Source: Cellulophaga sp. L1A9 (lineage in GTDB: Bacteria > Bacteroidota > Bacteroidia > Flavobacteriales > Flavobacteriaceae). Taken from it: 64,000 bases of DNA. The notes under the pieces were generated by a model. The model was given only the letters and a program-made list of their open reading frames with translations. It was not told the DNA's origin and did not search any database. The translations under genes were made by a program, and so were the position numbers. The DNA lies in the NCBI RefSeq assembly GCF_009797025.1, contig NZ_CP047027.1:3410001-3474000 (forward strand), in the 5' to 3' direction. Shown here one piece after another: positions 19,782 to 29,347 of this stretch (position 1 is the first letter of the stretch; every line of letters begins with the position of its first letter).

Positions 19782-20537
19782 ATGAAAATCGACTGGTTTA
19801 CTGTAATAGCCCAAATCATCAATTTCATGGTGCTAATGTGGTTATTGAAACGTTTTCTTTATAAACCCATATTAGCTTCTATAGATGAACGAGAAACGAA
19901 GATAAAGAACCAACTCTTGGATGCTGAATCTCAGAAAAAAGAAGCGGCTCAAGCTAAAGATGAATTCAACCATAAAAACGAAATTTTCAATAAAGAGAAG
20001 GATGAGTTGATGCAAAAGGCAGCTTCAGAAGCCAAAATTGAAGGTGATACATTAAAGGAAAATGCGAGAAAAGAAGCTATTGCGCTTAAGCAAAAATTAG
20101 AAAAGGCATTTACGGAGGATCAAGCTATAAAAAACAATGATATGGCTAAACGGATAGGAAATGAGGTTCTTGATATTGCAAGAAAAGCTTTGACAGATCT
20201 TTCCTCAGCCAGTTTAGAAGCGCAAACTTTAGCTGTATTTTTAAAAAGAATTCACGAACTGAAAGATACGGAAAAAGTAAATTTTTCAGAAGCTCTCAAA
20301 GGAGGAGAACCCATTTTGGTACAAAGTGCTTTTGCATTATCTACCAATCAACAAACTTCAATAGAGAAAACTGTAAAAGAGTTGTTGAAAACAGAAAATT
20401 CATTTGAGTTTAAAACCCAACCAGAATTGATCAACGGGATTGAGATTTTGGCCAATGGGTATAAACTTTCTTGGAGTATCTCTGATTATTTAAAGTCTTT
20501 TGAAGAAAATGCTGAAACAGCTAAAGGCTTAAATTAG
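19782..20537 (+). CDS. atpF: N-type ATPase subunit b with delta-like C-terminal domain
   Basis: A 251-aa protein. It has one TM helix (about 5-25), the conserved FLYKPILASIDERETKI, a long stator coiled coil to about 130, and a C-terminal region (about 175-245) containing LVQSAFALSTNQQ and INGIEILANGYKLSWSI that resembles the end of subunit delta. The operon has no atpH, so this subunit probably supplies the delta function. The longest frame begins at 19707 inside atpE; ATG 19782 (MKIDWFTVIA) is the proper start. Confidence 0.9.
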   Translation: MKIDWFTVIAQIINFMVLMWLLKRFLYKPILASIDERETKIKNQLLDAESQKKEAAQAKDEFNHKNEIFNKEKDELMQKAASEAKIEGDTLKENARKEAIALKQKLEKAFTEDQAIKNNDMAKRIGNEVLDIARKALTDLSSASLEAQTLAVFLKRIHELKDTEKVNFSEALKGGEPILVQSAFALSTNQQTSIEKTVKELLKTENSFEFKTQPELINGIEILANGYKLSWSISDYLKSFEENAETAKGLN

Positions 20538-20555
20538 AACCAAAATCTAAAAGAA

Positions 20556-22085
20556 ATGGGCGCAACAGATTATAAGGGTTTAGTAAACGACACGTTTGAA
20601 AAACTAGCAAAACATAGAGAAAATCACGAATTTAAGCTTGCCCCAAAAGAAGTAGGTCGTGTTACTAGCGTTTCTGCTGGAGTGGTAAAAGTATCGGGGC
20701 TACCTAATGCAGGGTATGAGGAACTTTTGAAATTTCCTGGCAATTTATATGGTATTGCATTTAATATTGATGAGGATGAAATTGGAGTTATCCTTTTAGG
20801 GGAAGATTCTGATTTAAATGCGGGTGATCTTGTTGAACGAACAAATCGGGTAATGGATGTTCCTGTGGGTAAAGCACTTCTTGGAAGAGTCATTGGGCCT
20901 TTGGGTGAGCCTATGGATGATAAAGGGACTATTTCTTTTGAAAAAAGACTGCCAATTGAACGGAGCGCAACCCCCATTATGGATCGTTCAGGGGTAAGCG
21001 TACCATTACAAACGGGAATTAAAGTTATAGACGCATTAATCCCAATAGGGCGCGGACAAAGAGAATTAATTTTAGGAGACCGGCAAACAGGTAAAACTGC
21101 CATTGCTTTGGATACTATTGTAAACCAAAAAGACAAAGATGTTATATGTGTTTATTGTGCTATTGGACAAAGGGCTTCTGCAGTGGCGAAAGTAATTGCA
21201 GACTTAAAAGAAAATGGAGCCATGGAGTATACCATTGTTATGGTTACAGAAGGAAACGATTCTCCAGGGTTACAATATATTGCTCCCTACGCTGCAACTA
21301 GTATCGCTGAGTATTTTATGCAAATAGGCAAGGATGTTCTTATTGTTTATGATGATTTAACGAATCATGCTAGGGCCTATCGTGAGCTTTCCCTTTTACT
21401 AAAAAGACCACCCGGACGTGAAGCATTTCCTGGAGATATTTTCTATATCCATTCTCGATTGTTGGAGCGTTCTACGCATTTGAGTGCAGCACTTGGCGGA
21501 GGGTCCTTAACAGCGCTCCCTATAATTGAAACAGAGGCACAGAACATATCAGCTTACATTCCTACCAACCTAATTTCAATTACAGATGGTCAAATTTATT
21601 TGTCACCTAAACAATTTGAGTTAGGGATTTTACCTGCCGTTGAGGTTGGTAAATCGGTTTCTCGTGTTGGTGGTAAGGCCCAATTACCTGCCTACCGAGC
21701 GATTGCAGGCGATTTAAAACTTGGATTTTCTCAATTTGAAGAATTGGAAACTTTTGCTCGTTTTGGTTCTCATTTAGACGAAGAGACAAAAAATGTTATT
21801 GAACATGGTAAACGTATTCGGGAGGTTCTAAAACAAAATGAACTACAACCTTTATCTGTAACAGAACAAATAGGGATTCTTCTAGCATTAACTCATGGTC
21901 TTTTTGATAGTATAGCATTGGAAAATATGCGTGAAGCAGAAAAGGCGGTCATAAAAAGTATAGCCACGTTACCAGAAGCTATTCAAAAAAGTTTTTATGA
22001 TCCAGAAGGAGTAAATGATGCAGGAAGAGAAAGTATGTTAACGGCTGCAAAAACGGCACTTGAGGAATTTCAAAAGACAACATAA
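20556..22085 (+). CDS. atpA: N-type ATPase subunit alpha
   Basis: A 509-aa F1 alpha subunit with an N-terminal barrel, the P-loop GDRQTGKT (174-181), [28 protein letters not shown] core strands and a helical C-terminus. It forms the alpha3beta3 hexamer with AtpD. It lies 18 bp after atpF and 18 bp before atpG. Confidence 0.95.
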   Translation: MGATDYKGLVNDTFEKLAKHRENHEFKLAPKEVGRVTSVSAGVVKVSGLPNAGYEELLKFPGNLYGIAFNIDEDEIGVILLGEDSDLNAGDLVERTNRVMDVPVGKALLGRVIGPLGEPMDDKGTISFEKRLPIERSATPIMDRSGVSVPLQTGIKVIDALIPIGRGQRELILGDRQTGKTAIALDTIVNQKDKDVICVYCAIGQRASAVAKVIADLKENGAMEYTIVMVTEGNDSPGLQYIAPYAATSIAEYFMQIGKDVLIVYDDLTNHARAYRELSLLLKRPPGREAFPGDIFYIHSRLLERSTHLSAALGGGSLTALPIIETEAQNISAYIPTNLISITDGQIYLSPKQFELGILPAVEVGKSVSRVGGKAQLPAYRAIAGDLKLGFSQFEELETFARFGSHLDEETKNVIEHGKRIREVLKQNELQPLSVTEQIGILLALTHGLFDSIALENMREAEKAVIKSIATLPEAIQKSFYDPEGVNDAGRESMLTAAKTALEEFQKTT

Positions 22086-22103
22086 CCACCAAAAATAATT
22101 ACT

Positions 22104-23000
22104 ATGGATTCGCTGGAAAGCTTAACAAGACAGATTACCGGAGCCAAAGAATTAAATTCGATAGTGCGTACCATGAAGGCTATGGCTGCGGCTAATATTG
22201 GCCAATATGAAAGAGCTATGGAATCGTTGGATGATTATTGGACTAACGTATCTTTAGGACTAGTAGCCTATTTAAAAGATATTGGGTTGGACAATACGGA
22301 TACTATAGAGAAGGAGAATACCAAAAAAAGTGAAAAATCTATTTGCGCTATTGTTTTTGGATCAGATCAAGGTTTTGTTGGGCAGTTTAATGATTCCTTA
22401 TCGCAGAATGTACAAGAGTCTCTAGCTACTCATGGAGGTAAATTAGAAATCTGGACCGTTGGTGTTCGGGTACCTTTATTGCTTGCGGATATGGGGATGA
22501 CCGTAACCAAAGAGTTTAACCTTCCAAATTCTATTAATGCCATTACCAATCTTATAGGATCAATTTTGTTACAGGTTGAAGAAAATCACGAAAACGGTAA
22601 CATAGATGAGTATTACCTTTTTCATAACCATTTGGTAAATGAAGGTTCTTACGAGCAGGAAAAATCACGTCTATTTCCATTGGATGCTCAATGGCGTCAG
22701 GAGCAAGCACAGTTAAATTGGCCAACTCAAAAACAACCCGAAGTGATTGGAGATAGCGGCAAGCTTATACATCGTTTAATTAGAGAGTATCTTTTTGTTA
22801 CTCTATACAAAACCTGCACGGAATCGTTAGCAAGTGAAAATTTAAGTAGGTTGAATGCTATGCAACGTGCAGAGAAAAATATTGAAGAATTGTTAGACGA
22901 GATAGGGCATACCTATCACAGATTAAGACAAAGCTCTATTGATGAAGAACTTTTTGATGTGGTATCTGGTTTTACAGCCTTGAAGAAGGATAAAAAATAA
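22104..23000 (+). CDS. atpG: N-type ATPase subunit gamma
   Basis: A 298-aa central shaft subunit. The N-terminal ITGAKELNSIVRTMKAMAAANI and C-terminal ASENLSRLNAMQRAEKNIEELL helices form the coiled-coil axle, with a Rossmann-like middle domain (GSDQGFVGQFN at about 88). It is the last gene of the operon. No atpH gene follows. Confidence 0.93.
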   Translation: MDSLESLTRQITGAKELNSIVRTMKAMAAANIGQYERAMESLDDYWTNVSLGLVAYLKDIGLDNTDTIEKENTKKSEKSICAIVFGSDQGFVGQFNDSLSQNVQESLATHGGKLEIWTVGVRVPLLLADMGMTVTKEFNLPNSINAITNLIGSILLQVEENHENGNIDEYYLFHNHLVNEGSYEQEKSRLFPLDAQWRQEQAQLNWPTQKQPEVIGDSGKLIHRLIREYLFVTLYKTCTESLASENLSRLNAMQRAEKNIEELLDEIGHTYHRLRQSSIDEELFDVVSGFTALKKDKK

Positions 23001-23126
23001 TAGGGTAGATTACATTTTAATACCTGTTTTAAATTAGTCAAACCCTAGTTTTCAGAACAAATTTTAAAATAATATTTTCTAATTATTACAGCAGCTAATT
23101 AGGAGGAAATCAACTTTAACCACTTA

Positions 23127-23579
23127 CTAAGTCTCCCTACGCTTCCCAGTAATTTCAAGGATATTAATTTTATATACTATAGGATTTCCTCTAGTGTATG
23201 ATTTACTTGAGAATTCATGAATAAATTCTACATTTTTATGTTCATTTCGTTGTATAATATCTTTTATACCTTCTGTAAATAGATGTAATTTTTGCTTAGC
23301 AGAACTACCTTCAAGCTCTTCAAAAGTACCATGTACTTGCGCAGATTCCCAATTCACCATAGATTCAATTTGTTCCACAACTATAGCAACATGTTTATTT
23401 TTTCTCATAGCATCTATTTTGTGCCCTTCTGCGGTATAGCTTATAATACTATTGTCTTCAGGGTCAAAAAAATAGGTGATTGGAATCACATAAGGTTTTT
23501 CGTCTACGATATAGGCCAAGTGCCCTTTATAATTTTTTCTAAGAATAGTAATGCTTTCACTGCCTGATATGTCCATCAT
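23127..23579 (-). CDS. Pyridoxamine 5'-phosphate oxidase-like flavin-binding protein
   Basis: A protein of about 150 aa with the split-barrel flavin-binding fold. It has GHLAYIVDEKPYVIPITYFF near the N-terminus and AEGHKIDAMRKNKHVAIVVE (about 53-72), typical of small PNPOx-like flavoproteins. The frame extends to 23600, but ATG 23579/23576 matches the usual start a few residues before SGSES and has a TATAAAAA-like upstream region. The substrate is unknown. It lies between atpG (convergent) and eno. Confidence 0.82.
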   Translation of the reverse strand: MMDISGSESITILRKNYKGHLAYIVDEKPYVIPITYFFDPEDNSIISYTAEGHKIDAMRKNKHVAIVVEQIESMVNWESAQVHGTFEELEGSSAKQKLHLFTEGIKDIIQRNEHKNVEFIHEFSSKSYTRGNPIVYKINILEITGKRRET

Positions 23580-23667
23580 AATTTTTTTATATAAAAACAT
23601 GTTTAAAATATGAAAAATAACGTTTTTCTATGGGAACATGTTGTAGATAATTTAATGTGTTTTTGCT

Positions 23668-24939
23668 TTATTTCCAACGGTATTCGGAGCGCCCTTTAAG
23701 CTCATGTTCTATTTCTAATAACCGGTTGTATTTTGCAACACGTTCGCCTCTACAAGCGGAACCTGATTTTAAATGTCCGCCATCCATGGCTACGGCAAAA
23801 TCTGCTAAAAAAGTATCTTCAGTTTCCCCTGAGCGATGTGATAGAAAATAACGCCACCCAGCTTCACGGCACATACGTACCGCTTCTATGGTTTCTGTAA
23901 CTGAACCGATCTGATTTAATTTTATAAGTGCCGAATTCGCTGTTTTTTCCTTGATACCTTTACTTATATATTTTCTGTTGGTCACAAAAATATCATCACC
24001 AACTACTTCTATTTTGTCTCCAAATTTTTTAGTAAATTTTGAAAATCCGTCCCAATCGCCTTCAGAAAGTGGGTCTTCCCAAGAAATAATGGGGTATTTT
24101 TTTAACCATTCACCAGACAGCTCAATAAGCTGATCAGTAGTCATCTTTCCAGCACCAGATTTAATAAGGTCATACTTATTGTCTAAATTTGGTGAAAAAG
24201 AATTGGCAGCACTATCAATAGCAACAGATAAATCTATTCCAGGAGCATACCCCGCTTGTTCGACAGCTTCAATGATTAATTCTATAGCAATTTCATTGCT
24301 CCCGCAGTTGGGTGCAAATCCGCCTTCATCACCAACACTGGTGGCTAGTCCTTTCGCTTTTAATATTTTTTTGAGTACGTGAAAAGTTTCCGCAACGTAA
24401 CGAAGTCCTTCCTTAAAGTTTGGAGCTCCATGAGGTACCAACATAAATTCTTGAAAATCTACGCTGTTATCGGCATGTTCGCCACCGTTAAGAATATTCA
24501 TGCAAGGCACAGGTATACGCACCGTATTAGAACCGCCTAAATAACGATATAGCGGTAGGTTGGATGAAACAGCAGCGGCCTTGGCTACTGCCATGGAAAC
24601 ACCCAAAATAGCATTGGCTCCGAGCTCAGATTTATTCTCGGTACCATCTAGTTCAATCATGGTGTAATCAATATTTTTTTGATCCAAAGCACTCATACCT
24701 ATAAGCGCTTTTGCTATTTTTTTATTCACGTTTTCTACGGCCTTTTGAACACCTTTTCCATCGTAACGTTTTTCATGATCACGAAGTTCTAAAGCTTCGT
24801 TCAGACCGGTAGAAGCGCCCGAAGGTACAGAAGCTGAAGTTTTTGTTCCGTCTTCTAAAGTGACATAGGCACGTAATGTTGGATTTCCTCGGGAATCTAA
24901 AATTTCAAGTGCAGAAATAGCTGTTATTTTTGAATTCAT
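23668..24939 (-). CDS. eno: Enolase
   Basis: A 423-aa enzyme dehydrating 2-phosphoglycerate to PEP. It has the N-terminal [13 protein letters not shown], catalytic DEGGFAPN (about 205), Mg2+ ligands in [20 protein letters not shown] and VGDDIFVTN, and the [17 protein letters not shown] signature with catalytic Lys in LIKLNQIGS. It completes the lower glycolytic set together with gpmA of the nearby cluster. A motif-1 site lies 159 bp upstream with a weak -7 box, giving a leader of about 120 nt. Confidence 0.96.
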   Translation of the reverse strand: MNSKITAISALEILDSRGNPTLRAYVTLEDGTKTSASVPSGASTGLNEALELRDHEKRYDGKGVQKAVENVNKKIAKALIGMSALDQKNIDYTMIELDGTENKSELGANAILGVSMAVAKAAAVSSNLPLYRYLGGSNTVRIPVPCMNILNGGEHADNSVDFQEFMLVPHGAPNFKEGLRYVAETFHVLKKILKAKGLATSVGDEGGFAPNCGSNEIAIELIIEAVEQAGYAPGIDLSVAIDSAANSFSPNLDNKYDLIKSGAGKMTTDQLIELSGEWLKKYPIISWEDPLSEGDWDGFSKFTKKFGDKIEVVGDDIFVTNRKYISKGIKEKTANSALIKLNQIGSVTETIEAVRMCREAGWRYFLSHRSGETEDTFLADFAVAMDGGHLKSGSACRGERVAKYNRLLEIEHELKGRSEYRWK

Positions 24940-25066
24940 TTTACTGATATCTAACGTTAGTTTCTTTTTTCCTTGGATGAAAATGTTTTAAAAAGAATGG
25001 TGCCGAAAAACTAAATAATTAATAGCAAGAGTGGCGTGTTTTTACCTTCATCAAAGTTTTATACGA

Positions 25067-25109
25067 TGAAGGTATTGCGGTATTTAAAAATGAGACATGA
25101 TACAAATCA
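25067..25109 (-). promoter_or_regulatory. Motif-1 operator upstream of eno
   Basis: The operator is TGATACAAATCA (25098-25109). TACCTTCA on the minus strand (25067-25074; 4 of 6 box positions) starts 29.5 bp from its centre. The box is part of a 10-bp inverted repeat, 25043-25052 with 25065-25074. Confidence 0.5.
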
Positions 25110-25143
25110 TAAACCCATTAATTTGAAGGGAAAGAATCGCGTT

Positions 25144-26127
25144 TTACTCATTTTTTTGCTCTTTCTCTTTCTTTTTTTCCTGTTTTTTAAAATAGCCACG
25201 GGTTAAAAAATTATGTTTTAAGGCCTCCATATTTTCATTAAACTTTAGAACTCCTTCGTCAACGTTTTTCATGGAGTTTTGAAGTTGACGAACCAAGGTG
25301 GTGTCTGTAGCCAGGTAGTTAATAGCACCATCTCCATTATTAATGCGATCTACCACAATGTTGAGGTTTTTAGCGGTATTCTCAATGTCTATAGATGAGT
25401 TTTCGAGATGGTTTAAAACATTACGAATTTTTGCGCCTGAGAGCGAATCACTCAATAGGGTTCCAACCACACTTTCTTTGGAGTCAAAACTTTCTACAAG
25501 TGCATTTAGTTTACGTATGGTTTGTTGTGCATCATTACTTGTATATTTAAGGTTGATTAAGCTTTGGTTTAAATTGGCACCCATAATGGTATCATTAAGT
25601 AAGCGACCTAAGGTCCCTTTTCCTTCATTTATAGAACGTGTAATAGTTAGTAATTGTGCTGTTAATACAGCGGCATTTTCATTGGTTACATTTAAGGTGT
25701 TCAACATATCTGATGTAGCAACGTTGCTAAAAGACTTTATTTCATCACCAGATTTAACATAGGGCGCTTCGCCTACTCCAGGAACAATATTAATAATCAT
25801 ACTCCCCACTAAACCATCTGAGCCAATATTGGCAACTGAATTATTTTTGATATGTTGTTGCATCTTGTTGTCAATGAGCAGCCCAACTAGAATAGTCGTA
25901 TCATTGATCATTTCAATATCTTTTACTGTACCGATGCTAATACCTGCATACCGAACATTGTTACCATTCTGGAGTCCACGTACATTGTCAAAAGTAACGT
26001 TGAGGTCAAAGGTATTCCCAAACATATTTTGTTTGTTTCCAATCATATAGATGACGAGTATTAACAATACCGATCCTATGAGAACAAAAAGGCCTAATCT
26101 TATTTTTTCCGATGCTGATTTCTCCAT
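25144..26127 (-). CDS. mlaD: MlaD/MCE-domain lipid-binding protein
   Basis: A 327-aa protein with one N-terminal TM helix (about 10-30), an MCE domain (about 38-115; VTFDNVRGLQNGNNVRYAGI), a helical region, and a very Lys/Glu-rich tail. It is the periplasmic substrate-binding ring of an Mla-type phospholipid transporter between the membranes. It follows the mlaF ATPase by 3 bp. Confidence 0.88.
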   Translation of the reverse strand: MEKSASEKIRLGLFVLIGSVLLILVIYMIGNKQNMFGNTFDLNVTFDNVRGLQNGNNVRYAGISIGTVKDIEMINDTTILVGLLIDNKMQQHIKNNSVANIGSDGLVGSMIINIVPGVGEAPYVKSGDEIKSFSNVATSDMLNTLNVTNENAAVLTAQLLTITRSINEGKGTLGRLLNDTIMGANLNQSLINLKYTSNDAQQTIRKLNALVESFDSKESVVGTLLSDSLSGAKIRNVLNHLENSSIDIENTAKNLNIVVDRINNGDGAINYLATDTTLVRQLQNSMKNVDEGVLKFNENMEALKHNFLTRGYFKKQEKKKEKEQKNE

Positions 26128-26130
26128 ATT

Positions 26131-26916
26131 TTATTTTTTAAAAAAAGCTTCTACTTTAGGGTCGTTAGATTGTATCAAATCTGTGTATTTACCCTCGACA
26201 TAATTTATACCATCTACCAATAAAATCATCCGATCAGAGATGACCCTAGCACAATCCATGTCATGCGTAATGATCAGAGAAGAAGTACCATATTTTATCT
26301 GTATGTTGCGCATTAACTCAATGATTTCTTTAGATGTAATTGGGTCCAAACCAGTTGTAGGTTCATCATAAAGAATAATCTTAGGTTGTAAAATTAAGGT
26401 ACGGGCCAAAGCAACCCTGCGTTGCATTCCTCCAGATAATTCTTCAGGCATCAAGTCAATTGTATTTGCGAGACCAACACTTTCTAAAGCATCTATTACC
26501 AGTGGAGTGGTATCTTTTATATTATCAAACTTTTCTTTATGTCGCCGCATTGGGAATTCTAAATTTTCCCGTACCGTCATGGAATCATAAAGCGCACTCC
26601 CTTGAAACAAAAAGCCAATATCAGACCTTAGTACATCTAAGGTTTCCCGATCTAAGTTTTTTATTTCTTTACCCAAAACAGAAATGTAACCGCTATCTGG
26701 TTGTATTAAACCCACCAAACATTTTATCATTACCGATTTTCCAGAGCCGGATTTGCCCATAACAACAAGGTTTTCGCCCTTGTAAAGCTTCATGTGAAAC
26801 CCGTTGAGCACCATATGGTCCCCAAAACTTTTATAGAGATCTTTGATGTCTATAATGACTTCTTTTTGGTCTATATCCTGTTCCATTAAGGGTGTTTTTT
26901 TATCATCTTTTTTCAT
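26131..26916 (-). CDS. mlaF: Mla-type ABC transporter ATPase
   Basis: A 261-aa ABC ATPase with Walker A GKSGSGKS (about 54-61), signature LSGGMQRRVALAR, Walker B IILYDEPTTGLDP and the H-loop ITHD. It energises MlaE/MlaD lipid transport at the inner membrane. It overlaps mlaE by 4 bp and is followed by mlaD. Confidence 0.92.
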   Translation of the reverse strand: MKKDDKKTPLMEQDIDQKEVIIDIKDLYKSFGDHMVLNGFHMKLYKGENLVVMGKSGSGKSVMIKCLVGLIQPDSGYISVLGKEIKNLDRETLDVLRSDIGFLFQGSALYDSMTVRENLEFPMRRHKEKFDNIKDTTPLVIDALESVGLANTIDLMPEELSGGMQRRVALARTLILQPKIILYDEPTTGLDPITSKEIIELMRNIQIKYGTSSLIITHDMDCARVISDRMILLVDGINYVEGKYTDLIQSNDPKVEAFFKK

Positions 26917-27689
26917 ATATCAAAAAAAATATTGGAGATAAAAACGGCTATAAAATCTATGACAAATAAAAGCAAGGAGGTCATTACTACTGCCGTATTT
27001 GCAGCGATACCAACACCTGCTGTGCCTTTTTTACTGTAATATCCTTTAAAACAACCTACTAATCCAATAGCAAAACCAAAGAAGAATGTTTTAATGATAG
27101 CAGGTATTAAATCGGTATAGGATAAAGCATCAAAAATAGTATTGAAATAGAGTTGAAACGAAACGTTTCCTTTTATGTTTTCAATTAAGGCCGAACCAAA
27201 AAGAGCTACAGCATCACTTAATACAACCAGCAAGGGGAGCATTAATATAGCAGCCAAAACCCGTGTAACTACTAAATACTTAAAGGGGTTGGTACCAGAG
27301 ACTTCCATGGCATCAATCTGTTCGGTTACCCGCATGGAACCTAATTCTGCCCCTATTCCTGATGATATTCTTCCTGCACAGACTAGGGCGGTAATGACAG
27401 GTCCTAGCTCACGTACAATGGAAATGCCTACCATATTAGGCATCCAAGAAACAGCCCCAAATTGAACCATAGTAGGGCGTGATTGTAAATCTAATACCAG
27501 CCCTATAATGAATCCAGTAACCAAGACCAAGGTTAATGACCGGTTTCCAATTTGGTAACATTGCCGTAAGAATTCATTGAATTCAAAGGGAGGGCGTATT
27601 GCTTCCTTAAAGAAGCGTCCTGCAAAATAGGTGAGTTCGCCGACTTCGGTGAGCGCTTGCTTTATTTTTTTTGGCGTCTTGAGTTTCAA
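26913..27689 (-). CDS. mlaE: Mla-type ABC transporter permease
   Basis: A 258-aa integral membrane protein of the MlaE family with about five TM helices. It has the conserved ELGPVITALVCAGRISSGI-type segment, EQIDAMEVSGTNPFKYLV and FFFGFAIGLVGCFKGY. It is first gene of the mlaEFD operon, which maintains outer-membrane lipid asymmetry in characterised relatives. It is divergent from the ClC gene, each with its own motif-1 promoter. Confidence 0.93.
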   Translation of the reverse strand: MKLKTPKKIKQALTEVGELTYFAGRFFKEAIRPPFEFNEFLRQCYQIGNRSLTLVLVTGFIIGLVLDLQSRPTMVQFGAVSWMPNMVGISIVRELGPVITALVCAGRISSGIGAELGSMRVTEQIDAMEVSGTNPFKYLVVTRVLAAILMLPLLVVLSDAVALFGSALIENIKGNVSFQLYFNTIFDALSYTDLIPAIIKTFFFGFAIGLVGCFKGYYSKKGTAGVGIAANTAVVMTSLLLFVIDFIAVFISNIFFDI

Positions 27690-27723
27690 ATCTATTTTAT
27701 GAATTTAGAGCTGTGGGTCATTC

Positions 27724-27766
27724 CAAAATTAAGGAACCTCCAATGAAGTTAGAATGACTTGGGTCA
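27724..27766 (-). promoter_or_regulatory. Motif-1 operator and -7 box for the mla operon
   Basis: The operator TGACTTGGGTCA (27755-27766) pairs with the box TAATTTTG read on the minus strand (27724-27731), a full TAnnTTTG match 29.5 bp from its centre. It lies 35 bp upstream of mlaE. Confidence 0.75.
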
Positions 27767-27800
27767 TCCCTAAAAAATAAATAATAATGTTTATAAGAAC

Positions 27801-27843
27801 TGATCTGTGTCATTCGTAATTCAATGGGCACTGTTTAGTTTTG
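27801..27843 (+). promoter_or_regulatory. Motif-1 operator and -7 box for the clc gene
   Basis: The operator TGATCTGTGTCA (27801-27812) is followed by the box TAGTTTTG (27836-27843) at the same 29.5-bp offset. The ATG follows at 27884. The mla and clc operators lie 46 bp apart, centre to centre. Confidence 0.75.
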
Positions 27844-27883
27844 TCGCACCATGCTTAAGTAGAAACTAGTTTAAAGATAGCCC

Positions 27884-29209
27884 ATGAACAATAGAAAAGT
27901 AACCCGTGCACGGTATAGGTTTGTAGCTCTAGATGTTAGTAAGTATAGACTTTTATTTATTGCACTTTTAGTGGGTTTGGGTACAGGACTTTTAAGTTCG
28001 CTTTTTAGGCTTATTCTTGCTCGTTTAGCTACGTTTAGAACAACGTTTCAAATAGGTGAGATTGATCGGGGCTGGCAAGACTGGTTATGGCCTATGCTTT
28101 TTACTTTTTTCGGTATATGGTTTTCAATATTTTTAGTAAAAAAATATGCTCCTGAAACTGCGGGTAGTGGTATTCAAGAAATTGAAGGAGCTTTAGATGG
28201 TTTAAGACCAATTAGATGGCGCAAGGTTTTACCTGTTAAATTCATCGCTTCCCTATTTTCTCTAAGCAGTGGATTGTTATTGGGGCGTGAAGGACCAACC
28301 GTTCAGATAGGTGCTAATTTGGGCAAAATGGCCGATGATATTTTTAAGCAACCCTTAGAAGAAGATAATCCTTTAATTTCCGCAGGTGCAGCATCGGGCT
28401 TAGCAAGTGCTTTTAACGCGCCTTTTGCAGGAATCATTTTCGTTATTGAAGAGATGAACGGGCATTTTAAATTCAATTTTTATTCAGTGGCGGCGCTTAT
28501 GATTGGTGCAGGTTCTGCCGATATGGTAGTGCGGTTATTGGTGGGTAGTGGTCCTATCCTTAAAACAACAATTTTTACTTTTGAAGAATTGTCCGGTATA
28601 TGGTTGTTTGTATTGTTGGGACTCGTGCTTAGCGTTGTAGGAATTATGTTTAATAAGCTATTAATTAAAGCGCTAGATTTATTTAAAAATTGGAAGGTAA
28701 GTTATGTCACTATTGCTTTCTGTATGGCCTTGATTGTTACTGCGGTAGGGATGTATTCAGAAGATATGATTGGAGCAGGGTACACGACTATAACACATGT
28801 TTATAATAATTCTTTTACCTTGAAATTTCTTGTTGGGTTATTTCTTGTGCGTTTTATTCTTTCTATTCTTAGCTACGGCTCAGGAGTACCTGGAGGTATT
28901 TTTACTCCTTTGATAACCTTAGGAATAATTTTAGGGATGCTCTTTGGAGGTATCGCACAATATTTTTTTCCAGACCTTGTTCCTGATCCTGCTATTTTTG
29001 GTGTTGCCGGTATGGCAGGTATTTTTGCTTCAACCATCAGGGCGCCACTTACAGGTTTAGCACTATCGGTTGAAATGACCGCAAATTATGAGTTGATATT
29101 GCCTTTAATTTTTACTGCGGTAACGGCATCCGTTTGTACGACAATGCTGGGCAATGCACCTATATATGCGACCTTGTTGAAACGTACTTTGGATAATGAA
29201 AAAAAATAA
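27884..29209 (+). CDS. ClC-type chloride/proton antiporter
   Basis: A 441-aa ClC transporter with GSGIQEIEG (Cl- selectivity loop), GREGPT (residues 134-139, gating Glu136), AGIIFVIEEM (Glu190 aligns with the internal proton Glu of E. coli ClC), GVPGGIFTPL and VEMTANYELILP (central Tyr region). Retention of both glutamates predicts a coupled Cl-/H+ antiporter rather than a channel. No C-terminal CBS domains are present. In other bacteria such proteins support acid resistance. Transcription starts from a motif-1 promoter. Confidence 0.92.
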   Translation: MNNRKVTRARYRFVALDVSKYRLLFIALLVGLGTGLLSSLFRLILARLATFRTTFQIGEIDRGWQDWLWPMLFTFFGIWFSIFLVKKYAPETAGSGIQEIEGALDGLRPIRWRKVLPVKFIASLFSLSSGLLLGREGPTVQIGANLGKMADDIFKQPLEEDNPLISAGAASGLASAFNAPFAGIIFVIEEMNGHFKFNFYSVAALMIGAGSADMVVRLLVGSGPILKTTIFTFEELSGIWLFVLLGLVLSVVGIMFNKLLIKALDLFKNWKVSYVTIAFCMALIVTAVGMYSEDMIGAGYTTITHVYNNSFTLKFLVGLFLVRFILSILSYGSGVPGGIFTPLITLGIILGMLFGGIAQYFFPDLVPDPAIFGVAGMAGIFASTIRAPLTGLALSVEMTANYELILPLIFTAVTASVCTTMLGNAPIYATLLKRTLDNEKK

Positions 29210-29279
29210 TATCTGCTTAAGATGAGAAGCAAGAAAACAATCAAAGAATTGAGAAAAAAATAACAATATTTTAGGAACC

Positions 29280-29322
29280 TGATCTATATCAGGGAATCCA
29301 TAATTTAAACAACATAGTTTTG
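29280..29322 (+). promoter_or_regulatory. Motif-1 operator and -7 box for the 29348 Crp/Fnr gene
   Basis: The operator TGATCTATATCA (29280-29291) is followed by the box TAGTTTTG (29315-29322), 29.5 bp from its centre and 25 bp before the ATG. This places the regulator gene itself under the motif-1 factor. Confidence 0.77.
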
Positions 29323-29347
29323 ATTAAATAATTTCAAAATCCTAGTT

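Noticed and set aside
20624..21136. 170-codon open frame opposite atpA
   Set aside because: A shadow of atpA on the other strand; serine-rich and without family features.
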